Positions 29,472 to 29,633 of a DNA stretch of 29,633 nt are shown piece after piece. This DNA is from Arcicella sp043769985 (GTDB lineage: Bacteria; Bacteroidota; Bacteroidia; Cytophagales; Spirosomataceae), in contig JAYVIV010000163.1 in assembly GCA_043769985.1 (NCBI GenBank), positions 1 through 29,633 on the forward strand, given 5' to 3'. The position numbers and the translations under genes were made by a program. Positions within the stretch are counted from its first letter, which is position 1, and each line of letters starts with the position of its first letter. Below the pieces are notes generated by a model that did no database searches, had not been told where the DNA came from, and was given only the letters and a program-made list of their open reading frames with translations.

Positions 29472-29633
29472 CAAAAAATTGCCTTTTCAATGGGAAAAAT
29501 TATGGAATAGTTATTTTCATGGTTATTTGTAGATTCATTACTGAGCGGTACGCTATTTGTTAAGCGGTTGAAAACAGTATAACTAATTGATTATCAATAG
29601 TTTTTGTTAAAGAGTTTTTAAGTACCAACAACC

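Overview
The window is low-GC bacterial DNA from a member of the Bacteroidota, most likely order Cytophagales. Signs of this are repeated TAnnTTTG promoter -7 boxes (some with TTG or TTTG about 20 nt upstream), a geranylgeranylglyceryl-phosphate-synthase family enzyme, a tRNA gene without encoded CCA, a TraR/DksA-like protein and a Tgt that both lack most zinc-ligand cysteines, and many short palindromic repeats. I cannot name the genus.

Left part (1-7573): the end of an exopolysaccharide export locus on the minus strand (a flippase cut by the window edge, a Wzz-like chain-length protein and a multi-SLBB Wza-like exporter), then tgt, a divergent family 2 glycosyltransferase, and rsmG. Right part (26005-29434): a DksA-like regulator, glutamate-family dehydrogenase, the prenylglyceryl-phosphate synthase and a small membrane protein. 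These flanks are core or housekeeping in character.

The middle (about 7768-25670) is accessory. It starts directly after an intact tRNA-Asn gene and ends at a 28-bp degenerate copy of that tRNA's 3' end in the same orientation, followed by its own hairpin terminator. Between them lie an IS630-type transposase remnant, a PIN toxin/antitoxin module with a damaged toxin start, a REP-associated tyrosine transposase (RAYT) among REP palindromes, a large single-chain restriction-modification enzyme, a secreted M43-like metalloprotease, an O-antigen-ligase-like membrane protein, a repeat-rich surface protein with a C-terminal endosialidase-type chaperone, an HTH/ImmA-IrrE/PIN three-gene cassette, an intact IS4-family insertion with 9-bp target duplication, and an Rpn-family nuclease. 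The layout reads as a tRNA-linked genomic island rich in defence and surface genes; no integrase is visible, so it is fixed, decayed or was built stepwise.

The most unusual points are: (1) the rpn gene is followed after 10 nt by a free-standing 52-codon ORF that is a diverged tandem duplicate of the rpn C-terminal tail, starting at the methionine matching an internal in-frame ATG of rpn, which suggests a duplicated and now separate version of the intragenic antitoxin known for Rpn nucleases; (2) the RAYT gene carries two in-frame REP palindromes, translated as a 13-residue peptide motif repeated twice; (3) the restriction-modification gene carries two further in-frame palindromic elements of another family; (4) the 3' end of that gene is duplicated on both sides of the RAYT unit; (5) the HTH/ImmA/PIN cassette lies between two direct copies of the 3' end of the surface-protein gene.
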